Source: CAYZEZ01 sp964477295
Lineage (GTDB): Bacteria > Bacteroidota > Bacteroidia > Bacteroidales > SM23-62
Reading direction: 5' to 3'
DNA: 39,659 nt
Assembly (NCBI GenBank): GCA_964477295.1
Contig: CAYZEZ010000008.1
Span: 1-39,659, forward strand
Positions 15,886 through 25,508 of the stretch are shown here, one piece after another. The position numbers were made by a program, and so were the translations under genes. A model generated the notes under the pieces. That model was not told the origin of the DNA. It ran no database searches and worked only from the letters and a program-made list of their open reading frames with translations. Positions within the stretch are counted from its first letter, which is position 1, and the number at the start of each line of letters is the position of its first letter.

Positions 15886-18186
15886 CTACTCCTGCTTAAG
15901 TACCAGCCCGGGATTTCTCATGGCCGATCTTCTGCTGATAAAATAAACCGTGGTAGCCGCCAGGACAATAATTACAAAAACAGAAATTAAGTATGGGAGG
16001 ACCCCTATATCTACCTTCCGGGTAAAGTTTGAAAACCATTTACCAGAAATGAAGTAAACAACCGGACAGGCCAGAAGTGCACCTGTCAAAGCAGGTGTTA
16101 TAATAGTGGTAACCGAATTAACTGTAATATTTGATACACTGGCACCCAAAATCCTCCTGACCGCATTTTGCTTTAATCTCCGCTCTGAAAGGTATGACGC
16201 AATAGCGTAAGCACCGATCATTGATAATACAATAGCTAAAATTCCGCATATCGCTATTATATCAGTCAGATTGATTTCTTCCTTGTACAGTTGAGAGACT
16301 GCTTCATCCAGCCTTCTGCATTCAGGATCATAAAATGGATCCATTTCTTTCAATACAGCCACAACCTGTTCACGGATATCCTTCTCTTTGCCGATGTATT
16401 TTACTGTCAACTCTTTACATTTATCATCTAACTGCGTATAGATCATCGGTTGCTTCGGGGTATTCAATCCGATGAACTCGGCATTATTGCAAACACCTAT
16501 GACTTCCACATTCATACCGGCTGCGCTGAATTTCGCTCCCACCGGATCTGCTAATCCCAGTTGTTCTGCCGTATATTCGTCAATAATAATGAGATTTGAA
16601 TCACTGCGGGAGACATCTGAAAATGATTTTCCTTCAATTATCTTCATCCCATAGGTTTCAAAAAAGTCATCTTTTACAATTAACCCATAAGTAAATAACC
16701 GGTCGGCAGATTCTCCTTCACTATATTTGAGGTACAGTGCCATATCAATTGTCCCGAATAAACCCTGCCTGCCTGTCACCTGTTCAATCTCAGCTATCCT
16801 TTCAAGCTCACCATGAATTGTAATGTAATTTGAGGCATATGACGGAGGCATAGTAAATAACAACCTGTTATCGATCTCATATCCCATATCAATATCCCGA
16901 AGGTATTCAAGTTGCATAAAAAAGATAATTACCAGGGCTAGCATACCTCCTGATATGGTAAACTGCATGCACAGGTAAGATTTTATCCAGATACTATGAT
17001 GACTTTTAGATACCATACCTTTGATGAGATCAGCTGCATTATAGATGGAATACCTGATCGAAATGATAAATCCCGTCATAATCCCTATAATCACAGCAAG
17101 CAAAACAACCAGAAATTCTGTTTTCCAGAGTCCTGGTCCGAAAAGCTGCAGATCAATAGATATAAGCCTCTGAAATTCAGGAAGAAACAACTTTGCAAGA
17201 AGCATGCCAATTGCTGCTGCTATAGAAACTGTGATAAGAGAGTCTGTGGTCATTAGTGTGAATAATGACCTGCAGGAGGCACCGTTTAACTTTCTGAGAC
17301 CTATCTCGCGGATCCTGATTTCGGACCTGGAATAATAATAAAATATATAATTTAATACAGAGGTTATAAGAACCATTATTGATATTGCCACATAGATCAA
17401 AAATCCATCCCTGGTCTTGCTTAAATACTGGTGCAATTCTTCAAGAGGAATGATTACACTTTGTTCATTTTCCCTTCCCTCTGAAACATAAAAGCCGTCC
17501 ACACTTTCTTTCACAACCTTAAGATCAATAGATCTGTCATTTGTTAAAATATATAGATTTGTTTCATCAGAACCTGCGACCATGCTTTCTGCTCCCTGAT
17601 TAACAGAATAAGGCAAGAGAAAGTCAAAATGAAGATTTGAATTCTCAGGCGGATCTTCAATAATACCGACTATATTGAATATCTGATCACCTAAATTAAT
17701 GGTTGTACCATAACAGTTTTCCTGACCGGCTAATTTATCAGCAAGAGCCCGGGTAACTATTATATTACCTGGATCAGAGATGAGATCATGCTTCCCCAGT
17801 ATCATATTATAATCGAATAAATCAAAAAAATCAGCATCTGTGTAAAATCCGGAAATATTCCTTAAAACACTCCCCTGCCTGCTGATATTTCCGCTAAATT
17901 TCATTAGCCTGCATACAGACTCAACAAACGGAATATTTGCCTCAAGATAATTCTTTAGTCCAGGATCGGAGGAGAACCTAATGTACTCACCATTTGCCAT
18001 AGAGATCTTAGTGTAAGCTGTAAAAATCCTCTTTGATTTTCTATGGAAATGATCAAAGGAAGTTTCAAAGACAATGTAACTGAGTGATAGAATAACTACC
18101 ATCATGCCGACTGATAATCCTGTTAACGAAACCAGGTTTGGCCAAATATTCTTAAAAAAATTCCTGTAGTATAATTTAAGTACCAT
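15886..18186 (-). CDS. ABC transporter permease, FtsX/MacB type
   Basis: The protein has 766 residues from ATG at 18186 (MVLKLYYRNFFKNIWPNLVSL), which gives the standard N-terminus of this Bacteroidota family; the frame stays open to an ATG at 18249. The layout is one N-terminal TM helix, a MacB-like periplasmic core domain, an FtsX block of three TMs, one further TM, a second periplasmic domain and a second FtsX block with SYLSERRLKQNAVRRILGAS. Relatives are mechanotransmission permeases for antimicrobial or lipoprotein-related export and work with an ATPase, which is not present next to it. Three GTTAA(C/T) words at 11-bp spacing lie upstream. Confidence 0.88.
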   Translation of the reverse strand: MVLKLYYRNFFKNIWPNLVSLTGLSVGMMVVILSLSYIVFETSFDHFHRKSKRIFTAYTKISMANGEYIRFSSDPGLKNYLEANIPFVESVCRLMKFSGNISRQGSVLRNISGFYTDADFFDLFDYNMILGKHDLISDPGNIIVTRALADKLAGQENCYGTTINLGDQIFNIVGIIEDPPENSNLHFDFLLPYSVNQGAESMVAGSDETNLYILTNDRSIDLKVVKESVDGFYVSEGRENEQSVIIPLEELHQYLSKTRDGFLIYVAISIMVLITSVLNYIFYYYSRSEIRIREIGLRKLNGASCRSLFTLMTTDSLITVSIAAAIGMLLAKLFLPEFQRLISIDLQLFGPGLWKTEFLVVLLAVIIGIMTGFIISIRYSIYNAADLIKGMVSKSHHSIWIKSYLCMQFTISGGMLALVIIFFMQLEYLRDIDMGYEIDNRLLFTMPPSYASNYITIHGELERIAEIEQVTGRQGLFGTIDMALYLKYSEGESADRLFTYGLIVKDDFFETYGMKIIEGKSFSDVSRSDSNLIIIDEYTAEQLGLADPVGAKFSAAGMNVEVIGVCNNAEFIGLNTPKQPMIYTQLDDKCKELTVKYIGKEKDIREQVVAVLKEMDPFYDPECRRLDEAVSQLYKEEINLTDIIAICGILAIVLSMIGAYAIASYLSERRLKQNAVRRILGASVSNITVNSVTTIITPALTGALLACPVVYFISGKWFSNFTRKVDIGVLPYLISVFVIIVLAATTVYFISRRSAMRNPGLVLKQE

Positions 18187-18260
18187 CCCGGCAAGAGTTA
18201 TTTTAGAAAACATTCGGCTTCGAAGAATAGTAAATATAGACAGTAGCAATCAGACGTATG

Positions 18261-18288
18261 GTTAACAGATTGTTAACGATATGTTAAT
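18261..18288 (-). promoter_or_regulatory. Three helically phased GTTAAC/T words upstream of the permease
   Basis: GTTAAC at 18261-18266, GTTAAC at 18272-18277 and GTTAAT at 18283-18288 start exactly 11 bases apart, so they face the same side of the helix. They end about 75 bases before the chosen permease start at 18186. Iterated binding by a regulator is a reasonable reading; GTTAAC is a palindrome, so orientation is undefined. Confidence 0.4.
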
Positions 18289-18613
18289 ACAACAGAACAC
18301 AGGTTATCTCATAAATTCATCCCTTGATTGTTGAATAAAATTCATTTTTAATTTATCTGAAAATAGCACCTTCAGGCAGGTGAACCAGTCCCTCTCCTCA
18401 TGGCAAAATGGGAAAATACTAACATCAATCTGAATGTCAGGGGACTGACCCCTACTGCCATGATGAAAATAATATTGGGTTTTCCGGAAGGTACTTTTTC
18501 CCACATAGATTTTTACCTGCAACCGGCAAAGCCTCCTATCATAAGAGCCAATGCAAAACAGATCAGGATTTTAGTTTTCATGGATGTGGCTTTTAGTATA
18601 ATTATCTGATTTT
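18289..18613. other. Gap with a 22-codon lipoprotein-leader frame
   Basis: Apart from a tiny lipoprotein-leader frame on the minus strand (18513-18581), no gene is credible here. The frames running through 18304-18522 and 18400-18609 have no family-like features. The reading frame beyond the leader stop is open on a shifted frame to 18304, so a decayed small lipoprotein gene is possible. Confidence 0.5.
18513..18581 (-). CDS. Tiny lipoprotein leader peptide or remnant (22 aa)
   Basis: From ATG at 18581 the frame reads MKTKILICFALALMIGGF, then AGC, one Arg and a stop. This is a complete lipoprotein signal with lipobox FAGC and almost no mature part. A one-base shift right after the Cys codon would open a further 70 codons, so it may be a frameshifted small lipoprotein gene. 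It follows the MFS permease on the same strand by about 32 bases, with a perfect 8-bp hairpin (18602-18621) in between. Entericidin-like peptides are short lipoproteins but longer than this. Confidence 0.35.
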   Translation of the reverse strand: MKTKILICFALALMIGGFAGCR

Positions 18614-18621
18614 TCAGATAA
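18602..18621 (-). promoter_or_regulatory. Perfect hairpin at the end of the MFS permease gene
   Basis: TTATCTGA and TCAGATAA pair perfectly around a four-base loop and include the permease stop codon. No T-run follows on the minus strand, so it looks more like a 3'-end stabiliser or weak terminator than a standard intrinsic terminator. Confidence 0.45.
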
Positions 18622-19894
18622 GAGGATCTTTTCTCTTCCCAAACTTAATGACTTTATTTCTTACCAGGGGTTTTGCCCATATACTGATACTTAATATATA
18701 CCCCAGGGTAACAAAGTTCAGCATCATACCCGCCTTAAGTGTGATCAGGTCTGCCAGTCCGCCGATCATCAGCTGGACCACGGCTCCTCCCATGATCCCG
18801 GTCATCAGGATCCCTGCAAATGAACCGTGATGTTTATCAACTGAATTCAGGGCCAGGGAGATGATCACAGGATACATGACCGACATGAAAAATCCGGTTG
18901 CAGGGAAAGCGTATAAAGAAACAGCCTTTGAGCCAAACAATGCAAGGATAAGGCAAATCATGGAAATCAAGGTAAACCACCTGAGGATCACTTTACTATC
19001 GAACAGTTTCAGGAGCAGGAGGCCAAGTATCCCGCCTATGGTCATCAGTCCCCAGAAGTGTGCCACCGCATTGGCCCCGGTGGTTTTAAAATCATAACCG
19101 TGATAATCTGATAAAAACCTGGTCATCCAGTAAGATACGCCCTGTTCCGTGCCCACATAGGCAAATATACCCAGGAAGTAAAGTATCACGAATTTATTCC
19201 TGAACAGTTCGAGGTAGATCTTGCCGGTCCCGGTTTTTTCATCATCTTTCAGTTCCACCCTGGGGAACCGGGTTAGAAGGATCAGCAACACCATGGCCAG
19301 GCTGATGATGGCAAAGATCCAGTAGACAGCCACCCAGGACAGGTCTGCAGGGACTAATTTATCCAGGAGATGTACCAATCCCGGTACATCGGCTTTATCA
19401 GCGTGCACATTCAGTACCACCCATGAATACATTTTAGGACTGACGAATGAGGCGGCACCAAATACCAGCTGGGCCAGCACGGAGAAAAAGGCATAATTCT
19501 CCTCTCCTCCTGCCACACGCAATAAGGGATTGATGACTACCTGGAGCATGGCCATGCCCGCCCCGATGGTAAACAGGGATACCACATACACCCGGAATGC
19601 CGGGAAGATCCCGAAAATAATTGCCCCGGTGAGGCTGAGTATAAAAGCCACCTGTAGTGTCCTCTTCTCCCGGTATTTCTCAACCAGGAATCCTGAAGGG
19701 ATGGACATGATCCCGTAGGCAATGAAAAAAGCAAAGGGTAAAAAACCGGCCATGGTTTTGGTCAGGTCATAACTTTCCGAAACGCTTGGATTGAGGGCTC
19801 CCAGGATATTGGTAAAAAAGGAAATGACAAAAAAGATCAGGATAACAAGTCCCACTTTCAGATAACTCCTCCCCGACGGATCTGTAATTTCCAT
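18614..19894 (-). CDS. MFS sugar permease, FucP/glucose-galactose (FHS) type
   Basis: The protein has 426 residues from ATG at 19894 (MEITDPSGRSYLK); the frame is open 19 codons further upstream without a good start context. Twelve hydrophobic segments are visible. The N-terminal half with FFTNILGALNPSVSESYDLTKTMAGFLPFAFFIAYGIMSIPSGFLVEKYREK and the block GAGMAMLQVVINPLLRVAGGEENYAFF match the FHS family of sugar:proton symporters (FucP, glucose/galactose and N-acetylglucosamine permeases). It would bring a monosaccharide across the inner membrane. No sugar kinase or isomerase is adjacent, so the substrate cannot be assigned. Confidence 0.88.
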   Translation of the reverse strand: MEITDPSGRSYLKVGLVILIFFVISFFTNILGALNPSVSESYDLTKTMAGFLPFAFFIAYGIMSIPSGFLVEKYREKRTLQVAFILSLTGAIIFGIFPAFRVYVVSLFTIGAGMAMLQVVINPLLRVAGGEENYAFFSVLAQLVFGAASFVSPKMYSWVVLNVHADKADVPGLVHLLDKLVPADLSWVAVYWIFAIISLAMVLLILLTRFPRVELKDDEKTGTGKIYLELFRNKFVILYFLGIFAYVGTEQGVSYWMTRFLSDYHGYDFKTTGANAVAHFWGLMTIGGILGLLLLKLFDSKVILRWFTLISMICLILALFGSKAVSLYAFPATGFFMSVMYPVIISLALNSVDKHHGSFAGILMTGIMGGAVVQLMIGGLADLITLKAGMMLNFVTLGYILSISIWAKPLVRNKVIKFGKRKDPLI

Positions 19895-19951
19895 GGTATA
19901 AAAGACTGGTAATACTTCCTTATTGCAGGTATCCGGCCCCGTAAGGTACAA

Positions 19952-20281
19952 AATTCATTTCATACCGGGATGATATGACTGCAGATTGCCTACGGTTCGA
20001 TGATGTCGGGGTATTGCCAAAGAGTTTCACCATTCGAAAAGCAGGATTATTGTTTGCGGACGTGACCATGAAAAATTATCACTGGTTGAAAAAAATACCC
20101 TGGGATCACAGTGCTGCGATGTGATGCCGGGAATGCCCGGCGTAGGCAGAATCTCCCCATAACCCCTGAAGGGATGCAATAATTTTCCAGCCAGGAAGAT
20201 ACCTGGCTAATAATATGAATGCTATCTTTGAAAGAGCCGCTTTCGTAATGAGCGCGAATTTACTGTCCGTGAAATTATATC
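19952..20281. other. Non-coding stretch between MFS permease and DUF998 gene
   Basis: Divergent intergenic region. It contains a GC-rich hairpin GCCGGG-AATG-CCCGGC (about 20124-20139), an ACCCCTGAAGGGAT inverted repeat and a possible -7 element TATCTTTG at 20223-20230. No gene is seen. Confidence 0.5.
20223..20230 (+). promoter_or_regulatory. Possible -7 promoter element for the DUF998 gene
   Basis: TATCTTTG fits the Bacteroidota TAnnTTTG consensus and lies 51 bases before the ATG at 20282. No clear -33 element is visible at the expected distance. Confidence 0.3.
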
Positions 20282-20929
20282 ATGAAACATAAGTATAAAG
20301 AAATATTTATCAAAGTTGGTGCACTTGCTGGTATCATGGGCTGCCTGATCGATCTGGGTGGCACCTTTTTATTTGGTAACCGGATCGATGGTTATAACCA
20401 GTTCAGGCACACCATGAGCCAAATGGGTATTTTGTCCAGCCCGGTTGCCAGGGAGATAGCACTTTGCTGGATAGCCATGGGGATCTTGATTATATTATTT
20501 GCCATGGGGATCCGGTTTGCTTATGAAGAAAAGAAAAAATTAGCAATCATAGCCTCGTGGCTCATTATTTTATATGGATTTGGTGAAGGACTGGTTTCAG
20601 GGATTTTCCCTGCCGATAAAGCTGGTGAGGCACACACATGGATAGGAATTGTGCACAATGCAATTGGTGGAATTGGTGTCACAGCAATAATGATTTATCC
20701 ACTAGTTATGATAAGGATTATACCAAATTTTATAATTATTTCACGCATTATCTTTTACATCGGGTTAGTCGGAGTAATATTATTTGGTATAGGCCGGTTG
20801 GTAAGCGCACCTGATGATTTCCTTGCCATATATAAAGGGTCATGGCAGCGGCTTTACGTGATGGTTTACTATGGTTATATTGTCACAATAGCCATAAAAA
20901 TGATCTGTCACAAGAATAATACAAATTAA
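20282..20929 (+). CDS. DUF998 family integral membrane protein
   Basis: A 215-residue protein with six predicted TM helices. The family pattern is seen in ALAGIMGCLIDLGGTFLFG, then YNQFRHTMSQMGILSSPVA after the first helix, and IFPADKAGEAHTWIGIVHNAIGG with the conserved histidines before the fourth helix. The biochemical role of DUF998 proteins is unknown. It is monocistronic and convergent with the MprF-like gene. Confidence 0.8.
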   Translation: MKHKYKEIFIKVGALAGIMGCLIDLGGTFLFGNRIDGYNQFRHTMSQMGILSSPVAREIALCWIAMGILIILFAMGIRFAYEEKKKLAIIASWLIILYGFGEGLVSGIFPADKAGEAHTWIGIVHNAIGGIGVTAIMIYPLVMIRIIPNFIIISRIIFYIGLVGVILFGIGRLVSAPDDFLAIYKGSWQRLYVMVYYGYIVTIAIKMICHKNNTN

Positions 20930-21045
20930 TCTGCAAAACATCATTTTCCCTTTGTCAACCGGACCTTCTGGTTACTGTCCCGGAATGGAAAAGGCATTGG
21001 TGTTTAAGAGGTGCTGTAATGAATTGGTATTTACTTTTCATCCCA

Positions 21046-23670
21046 CTATGGTTTAATGACCTTTGTCAGTATTGCCGGTATCTGAAGCAGTTCAAAATCA
21101 TGATTATATACCAGGTACCTGTTGTGCCACACCGGCCCGAATTTCTCCTTGTAATCGCGCAATCCTTTAAAATGGGCAAATGACCTTATTTTTTCATAAG
21201 CAAATTTCATGGACTTTTCCGGGAATGATTTCGGGTCATCCAAACCGCTCATGGGAGCAAATCCAAGGTTTACAGAAGTGAAATTTTGAGATTTTGAATA
21301 GTTAAATAGTTCGACCAATATGAAATCCACCACACCGTTTGGGGCATCCTTGGTTTTCCTCAATAAATCATAGGTAGTTTCACCTTTCATATAGTCCGGA
21401 ATCATGTTAAGGAAAGCAATGATTTTCTCTTCATTATTCTCGACCGTCAGAATGGTTTGTTGCTTGATTTCATCCCATACAAACATTCCCTGTGAAAAAA
21501 TGATTTCACTCCTGCCCGTATCATGAAGCCAATCATCACTCACTAATTTTAATTTTTGAATGATACCGTCTTTTACAGGAGGAGCATGCACTCGAACTTT
21601 ATATCCCATTCCGGACACTTTATTTATCGCGTTACGGATATATTTTCTATGGCTGCCTTCCAGACTGAATGACGTAAGATCAACAACCCCTTCCTGCCCT
21701 ATCAATAAATGTTTTTTAAGCATTTCATTATAAGCTGACAGTGTCTCTTCAGGAACACGATAATAGATACTTTTTAAACCGTTCTGATAGAAGTAAACGT
21801 CCATCTGATTGATGCATTTAATCAACTCTTCTTCATTTTCGGCTACAGGATTTTCGAGTACTACAGCAAAATTCCCGGATATTCTATAAGCGATGAATGC
21901 CTTCCTGTTTTCTGAGAATTGAATCATTTTATCGCTGTATGTTTTAAAGTAATCCAGCGATGAATTTCCAAATGCAACGATTAATCCCTTTGCCAGAGAA
22001 TGTTCATCATCTGTAACATTTTTACGGGCAACATACGGGCGGATAAGGGTAAAGATCAGGAAGGAGATGGAAATAAAACCGCTTATATTAATAGAATTAA
22101 GAAAGTGTCTGGCAAAAAGATCGGCCGGGATCAATTCACTGCTTCCGATCAGAAAATAGTTCTGGAGGGTGAACCGCAATGATTGCAGAAGGCTAAAATC
22201 GACGTTAAAATGTTCCTTATCTAAATAATAAAATCCGATAGTCCCGTAAACAAGTATGGCAAGAGTAAAAAGCAGGGAGGTCTTTAATCCTATATTACGA
22301 AATTTCGGATTGGATTTAATATAGTAATCTTTGTACGTTACAATCAGGACCACCACCACAAGAAGAGCAAAAATTGCTTCTTCATAATCTATGGCTTTGG
22401 TAATATGCCCTATAAATGATAAAACACCCAGGAAAACGGCAAATATCCAGGCTGTCCGCAAACCCTTCAACATAAAAGCTGCAGTAACCATTAAAAATAA
22501 TCCGGCTGCCATAACAAGGTAATTGGAGGCATGAATAACCTGCATGGGTAAGAATTCCTTTATAAGGATCAGTCGGTCAGGAATGGCCGGCGTCAGCACT
22601 GAAACGATATTCAATATTCCCAGAAACATCAAAAACAGTGCAGGGAGTATCCGCATCAGCAATTTATTTATCCTGGAAAGAAAAGTCAAAATACCTGCCA
22701 TTAATGGCATCCAGAATTCAAAGAAACGGTACAGCAAAGTGATGGAAATAGCCTCCACATTTCCAAATCCCAGGCGAACAAGAACATATGTCATTGAAAC
22801 TTCAATCGCCCCGAGTCCCCGTAAAAAAGGCGAAACGATTAAAAAAATGACAGAGACAATATATCCCAGCATGACCGCATATAAGGAAGGATTAAAACCA
22901 AGTGCCACCATGGCAACATACAGATGTGCCATACCTGCAAATTCAATAATCACGGATATTAATAAAGTGAGAAGAATTTTCTTCCTGCTGATGGTGCTGT
23001 CCCGTACATCATTTAAGAATACTTCTGTCGCAGGGAACAGTTTTAAACACAGTCTGTAGAAAGTTCCTTTAGTAATAATAGAACGATAGAGCAGCACCAA
23101 TGCAATGATCAGAAGTACCAGTGTGCCAAGAGCAAAGAACTCTCCGGATCCGACGGTTCCCTCAAAAATCGAATAGATAAAAACCGGTATGGCTATGATC
23201 ACGACAGAAAGTATTCCTGTAAATGCATAAATCGTTGATACAAAATGAATTTGAGATTTTTTAATCCCTTTCTTTTCAATCGGACCTGTAAAAAATACGA
23301 GAGAAGAAATACCACCTGCCGGTAAGAAAACACTGATCAGATTTCTTTTAATAAACAGAATGGATGAATCTAATAAGCTAACCCTTTTATGAGCAGATGC
23401 AAACGAAAAAACGTACATCTGCCCTTGTAATAAAATATAAACCAGGGTTAATCCAATCCCGCTCAAAACCCATTGCCACCTTGCATGAACCAAGGCATTT
23501 TTAACATCTGAAAGTTCGGCACGCTCATGCCTCAGGAACCAAATTCCAATGGCGAAGAAAAAAAGTGTAAATATGAACTGGGCAATAAGCTTTCTGTTTT
23601 CATGTAAAAATGGTTCTATACGTACTTTCAGAGTACGCGACATAAAACCTGAAGAAGATTTAATTTTCAT
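21046..23670 (-). CDS. mprF: MprF-like lysylphosphatidylglycerol flippase/synthetase
   Basis: An 874-residue protein with the two-part MprF architecture. The N-terminal ~520 residues hold about 14 TM segments of the flippase type (UPF0104-like, e.g. SVFLPAGGISSLVFF and RGLGAIEVSMTYVLVRLGFG). The C-terminal ~340 residues form the DUF2156 aminoacyltransferase domain (GLIVAFGNSSLDYFK, HRKYIRNAINKVSGMGY, GVVDFILVELFNYS, NLGFAPMSGLDD). MprF proteins transfer an amino acid from aminoacyl-tRNA to phosphatidylglycerol and flip the product, lowering negative surface charge and sensitivity to cationic peptides. The amino acid (Lys, Ala or other) and lipid acceptor cannot be read from the sequence. ATG at 23643 is an alternative start. 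Confidence 0.85.
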   Translation of the reverse strand: MKIKSSSGFMSRTLKVRIEPFLHENRKLIAQFIFTLFFFAIGIWFLRHERAELSDVKNALVHARWQWVLSGIGLTLVYILLQGQMYVFSFASAHKRVSLLDSSILFIKRNLISVFLPAGGISSLVFFTGPIEKKGIKKSQIHFVSTIYAFTGILSVVIIAIPVFIYSIFEGTVGSGEFFALGTLVLLIIALVLLYRSIITKGTFYRLCLKLFPATEVFLNDVRDSTISRKKILLTLLISVIIEFAGMAHLYVAMVALGFNPSLYAVMLGYIVSVIFLIVSPFLRGLGAIEVSMTYVLVRLGFGNVEAISITLLYRFFEFWMPLMAGILTFLSRINKLLMRILPALFLMFLGILNIVSVLTPAIPDRLILIKEFLPMQVIHASNYLVMAAGLFLMVTAAFMLKGLRTAWIFAVFLGVLSFIGHITKAIDYEEAIFALLVVVVLIVTYKDYYIKSNPKFRNIGLKTSLLFTLAILVYGTIGFYYLDKEHFNVDFSLLQSLRFTLQNYFLIGSSELIPADLFARHFLNSINISGFISISFLIFTLIRPYVARKNVTDDEHSLAKGLIVAFGNSSLDYFKTYSDKMIQFSENRKAFIAYRISGNFAVVLENPVAENEEELIKCINQMDVYFYQNGLKSIYYRVPEETLSAYNEMLKKHLLIGQEGVVDLTSFSLEGSHRKYIRNAINKVSGMGYKVRVHAPPVKDGIIQKLKLVSDDWLHDTGRSEIIFSQGMFVWDEIKQQTILTVENNEEKIIAFLNMIPDYMKGETTYDLLRKTKDAPNGVVDFILVELFNYSKSQNFTSVNLGFAPMSGLDDPKSFPEKSMKFAYEKIRSFAHFKGLRDYKEKFGPVWHNRYLVYNHDFELLQIPAILTKVIKP

Positions 23671-23756
23671 ATTTAGGTTGTGCTTTAACGCTAAAATATG
23701 ATGCAGAAAATGCCTGAATTATTTTCACCAGCATATAAATCCTGTTTGAGCAGTTT

Positions 23757-23784
23757 CAAAGTTAAATAATTTGAATTATTCAAA
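23757..23784 (-). promoter_or_regulatory. Possible promoter of the mprF-like gene
   Basis: On the minus strand TAACTTTG (23757-23764) fits the TAnnTTTG -7 consensus; TTTG (23781-23784) may be the -33 element, although the 16-base spacing is shorter than usual. It lies about 90 bases before the mprF ATG and overlaps the end of the upstream gene. Confidence 0.3.
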
Positions 23785-25395
23785 GGTCAGGTATCCCCAC
23801 TTATACTTATTGCCCTTAACACCCAGAATCTTAAACCTTTTTTCTGATACCTGGTGAGTCGACAGGGGACAGGTTATTGTCTTCGCCTCCCCTGAACAGA
23901 ACAGGGCTTTCCTGGTTATATTCCCGTTATAATCAATCTGTGCACACACTACTACTGACTCCTTACTCTTTTTCCTGAACCGGTATACTTCTCCCGGAGC
24001 AGCAGTGAGATTTTTGGGATTATCATTATAAATAAGGTATATCCTGTTTTTAATATAAAATGCAGCAAAGGAAGAGTACCTTCCTCTGTCCGCAGAGGTA
24101 TGCTGCTTTTTAGGAATAAGGTCTATCCATTCAATTATCCCTTCCGGATTTATTTTCAGAGCAACAATATTATCAAATTCATAGTTGGTCCACGATACAG
24201 TCATGGTAGTGGTTGTCTGGGTATAATAATTATAACCATATGAATATGAAATCGAAGTCATGGAGATAGCTGCCTGTGTTTCAGTCTTTTCCTCGGCCAG
24301 GAGAATGGCACTTCCATCTTCGAGGAAGTGAAGGTTATGAAGATCTATATTTTTTATCTCCTTGCCCGTCTCAGCAGCACCTGTACTCATGAAATTCGAA
24401 AGGAATTCTTTCTCAAATGCCTTAAAATTCTCTAGTTTGACAAAATCTGATTCCGGATCAACAGTTATGTAAAATGCCCCAGCAATGCTATTTTTTCTCA
24501 GTATACTTACCTGGTCGGAATAGAATCCTGCACAAGCAATGTCTCCATTAGGGCGATAAGCAAACCGCATATCCGTAATAAGCTTATCCCCAAGTGAGAT
24601 AGTGTGTTCCTTAAAATCCTTACCTTCATTGCTGAATACAAAGAAATGGTATTCGTAATTGGGATTTCCCTGTCTGACTTTCCTTTTCTTATCCTTGTAC
24701 AGGGTGGCCATGACCCTGATCGTGCCATTATGATCGATATTAAAGTCCTCTGCCTGGAATAATTTCTCCAGGTATGAAAGTGTGTAAAACTGTTTCCACA
24801 GAAGATTAAAATCCCTGTCAAAAGTATGTATACTCATAACCGTTTTACCTGTTCCCGGCTCGGGACCGGCATGAAAGACATATATCTTGTCATCCACCAT
24901 TTTGAGCGTATACACATTTACAAAACCGAACAGTCCCCTTTCATAAGGTACTTCGGCTACACCCCTTATTTTCTCGTTTACCTTAAGGGTTTTCCTGTCT
25001 ATGTCCTGGATCGAAAGCACATTCATCTTGTCGCTTCTCCTCAACTGATAGGTAACCAGGTACATCCTGCCTTCATTGTGGAAAATCCCGTGAAAGAACC
25101 TGTCGCCTCCGGTATGTTTTATCCTGATTTGTTCAGAGCCTGTCAAATTCCAATTCTTGTCAAAATGTTCAATATACCGTTTAACATTACTAATCTGGCC
25201 ATTTATATATTTATACCTTTCACGCAAAGAGTAAACTCCATCATCTTCATCTTCATCAATGATATACGTCTCTTCTTTTTCCTTTCCCGGCAGGGGCTTT
25301 TCCGGTCCCCATTCAACCTTAATATCCGGCACCTGGCTTAGTATTGCATGAAAACATATTAAAACAAGCAGGAAGGAAACGGCTACTTTTTTCAT
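23776..25395 (-). CDS. Exported protein of unknown function
   Basis: A 539-residue protein with a clear signal peptide (MKKVAVSFLLVLICFHAILS, then QVPD), so periplasmic or outer-membrane associated. The mature part starts with a very acidic stretch YIIDEDEDDG and then repeats beta-rich stretches such as MYLVTYQLRR, KIYVFHAGPE, RIYLIYNDN, which would suit a beta-propeller, but I do not recognise the family. It contains a Thr-rich patch YYTQTTTTMTVSW. The gene lies between the GH16 and mprF-like genes on the same strand, with about 110 and 105 bases on either side; no functional link is evident. Confidence 0.75.
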   Translation of the reverse strand: MKKVAVSFLLVLICFHAILSQVPDIKVEWGPEKPLPGKEKEETYIIDEDEDDGVYSLRERYKYINGQISNVKRYIEHFDKNWNLTGSEQIRIKHTGGDRFFHGIFHNEGRMYLVTYQLRRSDKMNVLSIQDIDRKTLKVNEKIRGVAEVPYERGLFGFVNVYTLKMVDDKIYVFHAGPEPGTGKTVMSIHTFDRDFNLLWKQFYTLSYLEKLFQAEDFNIDHNGTIRVMATLYKDKKRKVRQGNPNYEYHFFVFSNEGKDFKEHTISLGDKLITDMRFAYRPNGDIACAGFYSDQVSILRKNSIAGAFYITVDPESDFVKLENFKAFEKEFLSNFMSTGAAETGKEIKNIDLHNLHFLEDGSAILLAEEKTETQAAISMTSISYSYGYNYYTQTTTTMTVSWTNYEFDNIVALKINPEGIIEWIDLIPKKQHTSADRGRYSSFAAFYIKNRIYLIYNDNPKNLTAAPGEVYRFRKKSKESVVVCAQIDYNGNITRKALFCSGEAKTITCPLSTHQVSEKRFKILGVKGNKYKWGYLTFE

Positions 25396-25508
25396 GGTAT
25401 GATGGATCAGGGTTTTATTATCTGAAAATATATTTGAATCGCAGCATCCGCAGATTGGGATTGTATCTGCAGCTTCCCCTTCATCTTCCCTAAGAGTGAG
25501 ATAATGAA

